IMG/VR virus record: IMGVR_UViG_3300010401_000001
Coordinates: 1 to 64,000 of that record
Direction: 5' to 3' (one strand)
DNA from: a virus
Length of the DNA stretch: 64,000 nucleotides
The position numbers and the translations under genes were made by a program. The notes under the pieces were generated by a model. The model was not told where the DNA came from. It did no database searches and saw only the letters and a program-made list of their open reading frames with translations. Of the stretch, positions 58,746 through 64,000 are shown piece by piece. How positions within the stretch are numbered: position 1 is the stretch's first letter; the number at the start of each line of letters is the position of its first letter.

Positions 58746-59146
58746 TGGTCACCTCCGGCCTGCATCACCATCTGGTCGGTGATGAAGGTCCATTCCATAC
58801 CGATGATCTTGTTGCCGCGCTTGACGGGCGCGTGCTTCTGGATCGCCGTGTTCACGCCAATGACGAGCGTGCCGTCGTTGAGATCCTCGAGCTGAAACGG
58901 CGCGATGACGCGTGCGTTGTGCGCGATGGATAGCTCGCGGTTTGTCGGCGACTCCTGCGATAGCGTGATCTTGAACGTCCCGCTCTCGTTGGCGTTGAAC
59001 ACGAACGTCGCGAAGCCCTGACTTCCGACGTGCAGATCCACTGCGTTCTCTTGGCGCTCGGCGCCCGCGAACTCGCCATCCATCACGCCCTGCATGCGGA
59101 TCGGCCCCCAGCTCGAGGCCGTCTGCTTTGGATCGAAGGTTGGCAT
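58742..59146 (-). CDS. Tail tube protein (DUF3277/KPP10-type)
   Basis: 134 residues. MDGEFAGAERQENAVDLHVG, ATFVFNANESGTFKITLSQE, SPTNRELSIAHNAR and WTFITDQMVMQAGG match the DUF3277 phage structural family (tube of KPP10-like myoviruses). Follows the sheath by 12 bases. Confidence 0.85.
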   Translation of the reverse strand: MPTFDPKQTASSWGPIRMQGVMDGEFAGAERQENAVDLHVGSQGFATFVFNANESGTFKITLSQESPTNRELSIAHNARVIAPFQLEDLNDGTLVIGVNTAIQKHAPVKRGNKIIGMEWTFITDQMVMQAGGDQ

Positions 59147-59158
59147 CTGCGGGCGCTC

Positions 59159-60802
59159 CTAGAAGGTGAGGTTGACGTCGACGGGAATGACTGTGTGGAT
59201 CGCACCCGCAAAGGACCCGCTCACCACGAGGCCGGGCAGGTTTCGGTTGTCGAGGTCGGCCTGCGGAATGTCGTCGAAGGCCGGCACTGTCACCGTTGCC
59301 CCGGCGCGCAGCACGCCCTGCGTGATGGACTGCGCCACGAATCCGCGCGCGGCCTGCGCTAGCTGCGAGGCCCCCTCCGGCGTCTGGGGCACGATGTCAT
59401 TGCCGACCAGCACGCCGAGGAGTGCCTTCTGCAGCCCGTCCGACAGGAAGTCGGCGTTGCGGCGGATGTCGATGAACTTGTAGACCGCCGAGAAGACGAA
59501 CGACTCCCAGAAGAACGGCCGGTCCGTCGCGACCTGCTCGTAGCTGTTCATGCGCCGGCCGCCGGGCGTACCAGGGATGCCGCGTAGCCTGACCTTATGC
59601 GAATCGGTCAGCGTGACGGGCGTGACGAGCTCGAGCGTCTTGAACTTCGCGGTCGCCTTGCCAGGGTCGGTCGGTAGCCAGCGCCCCATGATGCCGGCGG
59701 CTAGGAAGTTCGCCGGCGATGGGTGGTAGCATCCCATGCTCGCCGCGTACCCGGCCGACAGGCTCTGCGCGCCGACATCGGTGCCGCCGCTCACATCGGT
59801 CGTTACGCATGCCGAATCGCACGTGTCCCACGCGTAGGTGCGCCCGTTCACCTCCACCCACGCCTCAGCATCCTGAACATACGCCGAGCTATTGTAGTTC
59901 GTGAGCAGCGTGTACCAGCCCTGGTCGGCCTTGAGGATCGCGTCGAGGTCGGCGGTTAGCAGCACGTTGCTCGGCGATGCGTGGGTCTGCGCGATGCTCA
60001 TGACGTCTGGGTCGTCGATGGAGAGCGATGCCCACGACGTTCCGGCCGTCGCCACCGCGCGGAGCTTGTCGGTCTGCCCGGCCCCAGCGATCTGCGACAC
60101 CGTGAAGTTCGAGCCCAGCACCGTGGCGAGTCCGGCCACGAGCTGCGCGATGATGACGTCGTTGACGCCGCGCTGGAGCGTGTGGGTTCCCGAGCCGGCC
60201 GCGGTGATGTCGATCGCGGTGTTCGCGAGCGCGTTGGCCTTCGAGGTCGCTAGCTTATAGCTGTTGACGTCGACGGCGATGATGAAGACGTTGGTGTCGA
60301 CGGCGATCCCGGTGCCGGTCGGCAACGTGCCAGTGGTTGACAGCCTGAACGGCCCATCCCCCGTGGCCATGCCGTGGCCGGGCTCGGAGATGGTATCGGT
60401 CGCCGTGTTGACGTCGCCCACCGCGAACGGCAGATCGGCAAGCGCGAGGTAGCTCGCAACGCCATCGGCGAAGCCGCGGCCCTTGGCCGTGATCTCGTAG
60501 AGCTGACCGACCTGTACGGCCGAGATCCCGATGTCGTACTGCTGCAGCACCGTGCCCGCGGCGCGCCCAATCGCGATCAGTCGCGGGTGCGGCTGTTGCG
60601 CGAAGATCACCGCCGCGGCGCGCGCCTCCGGGCCATCGACCGGGAAGTCGGCGATGACCGCGGCGAGGGAGCTGTAGTAGCGGATCCGCTGCACGAACGA
60701 CGCGGTGTGGCTCAGGATGAGCGGGATGCCGAAGCCCTGCCGCGCGAGCCCGGAGCTCTGGATCGTCAGGTTGATGACTACGTGGTCGGTCGCGGCGCCC
60801 AT
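59159..60802 (-). CDS. Tail sheath protein (DUF3383 type)
   Basis: 547 residues. VVINLTIQSSGLARQGFGIP, RIRYYSSLAAVIADFPVDGP, then NSSAYVQDAEAWVEVNGRTY and the C-terminal FFWESFVFSAVYKFIDIRRN match contractile-tail sheath proteins of the DUF3383 family. Residues 130-212 are an inserted domain also present in the tail fibre protein. The first structural gene after the rightward 60.9-62.7 kb block. Confidence 0.85.
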   Translation of the reverse strand: MGAATDHVVINLTIQSSGLARQGFGIPLILSHTASFVQRIRYYSSLAAVIADFPVDGPEARAAAVIFAQQPHPRLIAIGRAAGTVLQQYDIGISAVQVGQLYEITAKGRGFADGVASYLALADLPFAVGDVNTATDTISEPGHGMATGDGPFRLSTTGTLPTGTGIAVDTNVFIIAVDVNSYKLATSKANALANTAIDITAAGSGTHTLQRGVNDVIIAQLVAGLATVLGSNFTVSQIAGAGQTDKLRAVATAGTSWASLSIDDPDVMSIAQTHASPSNVLLTADLDAILKADQGWYTLLTNYNSSAYVQDAEAWVEVNGRTYAWDTCDSACVTTDVSGGTDVGAQSLSAGYAASMGCYHPSPANFLAAGIMGRWLPTDPGKATAKFKTLELVTPVTLTDSHKVRLRGIPGTPGGRRMNSYEQVATDRPFFWESFVFSAVYKFIDIRRNADFLSDGLQKALLGVLVGNDIVPQTPEGASQLAQAARGFVAQSITQGVLRAGATVTVPAFDDIPQADLDNRNLPGLVVSGSFAGAIHTVIPVDVNLTF

Positions 60803-60866
60803 GAGGACAGGGTCGCCGTGGGGCGCGGGGCGGTCGAAAAGCGCTCATCGTGTCGAGGCGGTGCGG

Positions 60867-60872
60867 TATGGT
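60867..60872 (+). promoter_or_regulatory. Leaderless-type -10 TATGGT
   Basis: TATGGT 7 bases before the ATG at 60880; same arrangement as 51698 and 61151. GGTGGAG between could also act as ribosome-binding site. Confidence 0.4.
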
Positions 60873-60879
60873 GGAGCGA

Positions 60880-61104
60880 ATGGATCCCAAGCTCCGTGCA
60901 CTTCACTACCGAGCGCTCGCGATCGGCGAACGCGTCGACCACTTCGTCAAGATTCTGCTCGATGACCGAATGCCGAACCGCGTACCCGGCAAGCCGGTAC
61001 CACAAGAAATCGTGGTCGCCGTCACCGGCCAGGCGCTGCTCATGGCGCTACTAGAGCGAGAAGATGATCAGCTTAGGCTTGCCATGGAGGCGCATAACCG
61101 ATAA
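60880..61104 (+). CDS. Hypothetical moron protein, 74 aa
   Basis: Rightward, divergent from the sheath gene. Helical (HYRALAIGERVDHFVKILLD, ALLMALLEREDDQLRLAMEA). Starts 7 bases after a TATGGT box. Function unknown. Confidence 0.6.
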   Translation: MDPKLRALHYRALAIGERVDHFVKILLDDRMPNRVPGKPVPQEIVVAVTGQALLMALLEREDDQLRLAMEAHNR

Positions 61105-61150
61105 AAGCCAGCCCGATAAAAAAGCCCGGCACGGCGTCAGCGGTCCGGGG

Positions 61151-61156
61151 TATCGT
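61151..61156 (+). promoter_or_regulatory. Leaderless-type -10 TATCGT
   Basis: TATCGT 7 bases before the ATG at 61164, like the boxes at 51698 and 60867. Upstream CCCGATAAAAAAGCCCGG may belong to a terminator or promoter. Confidence 0.4.
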
Positions 61157-61163
61157 GGCTGGA

Positions 61164-61463
61164 ATGCAACCACGTATGCTCGCAAAGCTCCTGGTGACGT
61201 CCGGAAATCCTGCGCCGAAGCCCGGCGATCTCGTAGTAGTCGAAGTCCCGGCCAACTGCACTATTCACAGCACGGATGCCGCGCGGCTCACTCGCCTGCG
61301 TGTCATGGCTCGCGAGCTTCGCGACGCCATCAAGACCGGGCAGAGCGAGGCGGTCATCCTCCGTCTCGCCTATGGCGTGTCCGAGTTCGCCGACGTCACC
61401 GACGCCGATGCCGGCAGTATCGTCGACGTGCGCATCAGCTCGACTATGGAGGCGTCCCGATGA
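61164..61463 (+). CDS. Hypothetical small protein, 99 aa
   Basis: Rightward. N-terminal beta-rich (LLVTSGNPAPKPGDLVVVEV), C-terminal helices (RLTRLRVMARELRDAIKTGQ). ATGA overlap with the next gene. No family recognised. Confidence 0.55.
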   Translation: MQPRMLAKLLVTSGNPAPKPGDLVVVEVPANCTIHSTDAARLTRLRVMARELRDAIKTGQSEAVILRLAYGVSEFADVTDADAGSIVDVRISSTMEASR

Positions 61464-62065
61464 CGCGCTGCAACTACATCCCGCCCGATGGCCTGTCCGT
61501 CATCGCGATCGCCAAGGAGCGCGGCAGCACGACCGACGGAGACATCCAGGCGCTGGTCGACAGGTTCGGGTGCAAGGCGGAAGCGGCGTACCAGATGACC
61601 GCCGAGGAGGATTCCGACCGCGAGCAGTTCTCGTGCATCGACCACGTCGGTCATCTATGCGGCGACGAGTACTGGCTCGTGGAGCCGGTGTACAGGCCGC
61701 CCGGCGATGTTGCGATCTCGATCGTCAACACGCAGGGCATCGCGCGCGCGGGGTTCGGATCGCCGATGATCCTCGCGCCGGTCCCGACCACTACGCCCAT
61801 CGTTGATCTCGGCACCAACCCGACCCGCGAACAGATACACGCCGCCGGGTTCAACGACGACAGCGATGAGTACCGCAGGGCTCGCGCCGCGAACACGCAC
61901 CGGCCGCCAAACAGTACAGGATTCGATCCCAATCTCGTCGCCGACGCAACCTCCGCTGGTGGCTACATCGCGTCATGCCAGTTCTGCGGCAGCCGACAGG
62001 CCATCGACGCCCTGGACATCACCATGTGCTGCCCGAGCTGCCGGGCGAAGCATGGGTTACCGTAG
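61460..62065 (+). CDS. Zinc-ribbon protein, 201 aa, ends in TAG with in-phase downstream gene
   Basis: ATGA overlap. Residues 1-60 helical, a long linker, and a C-terminal zinc ribbon SCQFCGSRQAIDALDITMCC-PSCRA. The stop TAG (62063-62065) is in frame with the next gene; the 18 codons between TAG and ATG 62120 read as a helix (IDALLDAVRYERHLLEAI). Confidence 0.6.
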   Translation: MTRCNYIPPDGLSVIAIAKERGSTTDGDIQALVDRFGCKAEAAYQMTAEEDSDREQFSCIDHVGHLCGDEYWLVEPVYRPPGDVAISIVNTQGIARAGFGSPMILAPVPTTTPIVDLGTNPTREQIHAAGFNDDSDEYRRARAANTHRPPNSTGFDPNLVADATSAGGYIASCQFCGSRQAIDALDITMCCPSCRAKHGLP

Positions 62066-62119
62066 ATCGACGCTCTGCTCGATGCTGTCCGGTACGAGCG
62101 TCACCTCCTGGAAGCCATC

Positions 62120-62671
62120 ATGCGCGCGCTGACCAGCGACGACCCAACCCGGGCAGCACCATACGCCGTCGGTGACGAAGTCCGGTGGCGCACCGGTCCG
62201 TGCGACTTCGTGTGGCACCTCGGCCGCGTGACCTCCATTGTCGATGACCGACCCAACGATGGCATCGACAAGCCGTTCTGGATCGTGCGCGTTGACACCG
62301 CGGGCGAGCGGCGCTTCTCCGGTCCGGTCATCCAGACGTGCCTGCGAAGGGAATACCCGGCCGACGACAGCCTACGGTCGTCAGCCGCCGCCACGGCATC
62401 CGGGCTCTGCAAAGCCGTGATCGCCGTACCCGGCGTCAACGCCGTCACCGTGGTTGAGTACGACCGCGGCGAGGTCGAAGTCTTCGCTGACGGCGGAGAT
62501 CCGGACGCGATCGCGCGCTGCATCTACGACAACACGTGGCCCGGGGTCGTGCTCCGCGGCCAGGAAACCGGCGACATCGGCAACGGTACGCGAGTCGCGT
62601 TCTCGCGCGGAGCAGCGAGCCGACACCCGGGCACCGGCGGCATTGTCCGCATCACGTTCGTAGAGCGCTGA
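62120..62671 (+). CDS. Hypothetical protein, 183 aa
   Basis: ATG 62120; coding character continues in frame upstream to the TAG at 62065. N-terminal SH3-like segment YAVGDEVRWRTGPCDFVWHL and a second beta-rich half (AVIAVPGVNAVTVVEYDRGE). Convergent with the neck protein gene. Function unknown. Confidence 0.6.
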   Translation: MRALTSDDPTRAAPYAVGDEVRWRTGPCDFVWHLGRVTSIVDDRPNDGIDKPFWIVRVDTAGERRFSGPVIQTCLRREYPADDSLRSSAAATASGLCKAVIAVPGVNAVTVVEYDRGEVEVFADGGDPDAIARCIYDNTWPGVVLRGQETGDIGNGTRVAFSRGAASRHPGTGGIVRITFVER

Positions 62672-62677
62672 TTCGGC

Positions 62678-64000
62678 CTACGGCTTGACGACCGTCTGCT
62701 CGCCGCCACCCGGAGTCGTCGCATCCACGCTCACGAACTCTCCGCCCGGCTCGCTCACGTCGATCTTGATGTGCAATTGTACCTCGACCATCGCCAGCGG
62801 ATCGAGCATTCCCGAGCGCGTGCCCGGCATGACGCGCACCTTGCCGAACGTCCCGACGCCGACATCGCCCTTGCGCAGCACCTTCCCGACGCTCGGCAGC
62901 TCCAACGCTGCCGTGACCCTGGCAAGCACGAGCTCGGCGCGGCGCGCGCCAGTCGCCTCGCCGGCGAAGCACCGCAGTTCGAGCGTGGGGTGACGGGTCC
63001 CGCGGGCGTGGCTCACGACGCCGCCGTTCTCGCGCCGCGAGATCAGCCAGTCGTCGCTGACCGAATCGACGTCCACGATCCGCATCGAGATGTACAGCCC
63101 TGCCGGCGCCGGGCCGGCGACAGAGCCGCCAACATTCGCCCAGATCACCTGGCTGGGCGCGAGCCCGGATCCGATGACCACCCACTGGTAGATCGCATCC
63201 TCCCACGCCGTGGTCGGGTCCACCGGTACAACCGGCAGGTCATCATCCGGCGCCAACGCGATGACCGGACACGCCGCGCCAGGGACAGCCGGCGCCCACG
63301 GCTGATCATCGTCCACCGGCAGCGGCGGAGGCGGTGGGGCGGCGTTCCAGCTCGGCAGCGCCTCGTCGTCCGGATCGAGCTCATTGGGCCCGCGCGGCGC
63401 CCAGCTGATCGCAAAAGACCAGCTCTGTTCCTCTGCCCCCGGCATCAGCGGAAGCCCGTCTTCGACTGGGACGGCGTACAGGACCGCGCCGATCGGCGCT
63501 CCGCTCGCCACGGCAACCTGCGTACCTTCATCGAGCACGGTCACGGCAGGCGGCGTGAACTCGTCGGCTGGGGTCGCATAGACTACCGCGCCGACTCGGA
63601 CCACCCCCATCGCGACAGCCGGCATGTCTTCATCGAGCGCGACCACAGCCGTCGTCGCCAGTTCATCGACCTGGCCGCCAGCCGCAGGCGCCGCACCAAA
63701 CAGCGGCATGGCGCCCGCGCCGGTGGCAACGTCATCAACGATGCTTGCCGTAAGCGGTAGCTCATCTACCGCGCCGGTCACTGCGAGCGCGGCGAGCTGC
63801 CCAGCCGCCAGTGACCAGCCGGCCGCCGGATCGTCGGATGTGACCACTACCGGCAGCTCGTCCGCCTGCGCCGCCGGCGACGGAGCCGATGTCGACCAGG
63901 ACATCAACGCGCCAACGTTGATCGCGCGTACCACGTCGTCGTCCACGCCGATCGACGGCGTCGACAGGTCCTCGAAAGCGATCGTGACGAGCTGAGCGCC
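62678..64000 (-). CDS. Neck-type protein with long low-complexity N-terminus, 5' end outside the window
   Basis: Open to the right edge, at least 440 residues. The C-terminal 170 residues (AWEDAIYQWVVIGSGLAPSQ, LYISMRIVDVDSVSDDWLIS, LELRCFAGEATGARRAELVL) resemble LIC_12616-like phage neck-terminator proteins (WxDAI.xWV...S..VIWANQGG...LxLR). The visible N-terminal half is rich in acidic DELP-like repeats (DELPVVV, DELPLTA, DEDMPAV, DDDLPVV) and unusual for the family, so it may be another protein or a virion fibre fused to it. Confidence 0.6.
   Translation of the reverse strand, partial: GAQLVTIAFEDLSTPSIGVDDDVVRAINVGALMSWSTSAPSPAAQADELPVVVTSDDPAAGWSLAAGQLAALAVTGAVDELPLTASIVDDVATGAGAMPLFGAAPAAGGQVDELATTAVVALDEDMPAVAMGVVRVGAVVYATPADEFTPPAVTVLDEGTQVAVASGAPIGAVLYAVPVEDGLPLMPGAEEQSWSFAISWAPRGPNELDPDDEALPSWNAAPPPPPLPVDDDQPWAPAVPGAACPVIALAPDDDLPVVPVDPTTAWEDAIYQWVVIGSGLAPSQVIWANVGGSVAGPAPAGLYISMRIVDVDSVSDDWLISRRENGGVVSHARGTRHPTLELRCFAGEATGARRAELVLARVTAALELPSVGKVLRKGDVGVGTFGKVRVMPGTRSGMLDPLAMVEVQLHIKIDVSEPGGEFVSVDATTPGGGEQTVVKP

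Noticed and set aside
58130-58752. N-terminal part of the 221-codon leftward frame as a separate gene
   Set aside because: Arg/His/Gly-rich shadow of the chaperone ORF; only the 3' part after the slippery site is coding-like.

Overview
The window is about 64 kb of a high-GC, densely packed temperate phage genome with a contractile tail. It probably infects a myxobacterium or other former deltaproteobacterium. The host guess rests on the GC content, a myxobacterial-style serine/threonine kinase fused to a WD40 propeller, and a peptide with a class-I-lanthipeptide-like GG leader. Most genes overlap their neighbour by 1-4 bases (ATGA, GTGA, TGATG). Both window edges cut genes, and terminase, portal and capsid genes are not seen, so the genome continues on at least one side.

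Layout. (1) 1-1.5 kb: leftward small genes and a damaged zinc-finger-like ORF. (2) 1.5-4.8 kb: a rightward three- to four-gene operon, a tRNA-like gene of unusual 9/3 geometry, a truncated adenine methyltransferase, an HTH regulator, and a DUF433-type antitoxin followed by a broken toxin. (3) 4.8-17.4 kb: a long leftward replication and modification operon with a DnaB/RepA-like helicase, two further SF2 helicases, a small PD-(D/E)XK protein, a RuvC-like resolvase, two adenine methyltransferases, a Mom-like DNA hypermodification protein, a YkgJ-type protein and a DUF4031 protein. An iteron-like array at 12.36-12.50 kb is a candidate origin. (4) 17.5-18.5 kb: divergent HTH regulators with GTCTAC-N5-GTAGAC operators. 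(5) 18.5-31.6 kb: a rightward early operon with a Cas4/RecB-like nuclease, a Sak4-like recombinase, an SSB-like protein, tRNA-Ala, a C5-cytosine methyltransferase with eight repeats in its recognition region, DUF1643 and ASCH proteins, and at the end an HTH protein and a tyrosine integrase. (6) 31.6-37.6 kb: many tiny accessory genes, interrupted by a probable attP made of a tRNA-Cys 3' half flanked by direct repeats. (7) 37.6-41.2 kb: the kinase-WD40 gene and the RiPP-like peptide gene, closed by a large inverted repeat that overlaps a promoter. (8) 41.2-43.6 kb: four rightward genes of unknown role. (9) 43.6-64 kb: a leftward lysis and tail operon. It holds an amidase, an Acb2-like anti-defence protein, membrane proteins, fibre, baseplate I, J and W, spike, hub, plug, Dit-like protein, tape measure, frameshifted chaperone, tube, sheath and neck protein. 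Rightward morons and an initiator tRNA are inserted in it.

How the parts fit. The early operons would replicate, recombine and chemically mask the DNA. The integrase, attP and repressors give the lysogenic option, and the late leftward operon builds the tail and lyses the cell. The most unusual signal is translational: a 9/3 tRNA-like gene, a phage initiator tRNA, in-frame stop codons in otherwise intact genes (an amber in the baseplate spike is clearest), and probable CTG or ATA starts. The kinase-WD40 plus peptide pair is the most unusual cargo. All functions are inferred from sequence patterns alone; no database search was possible.
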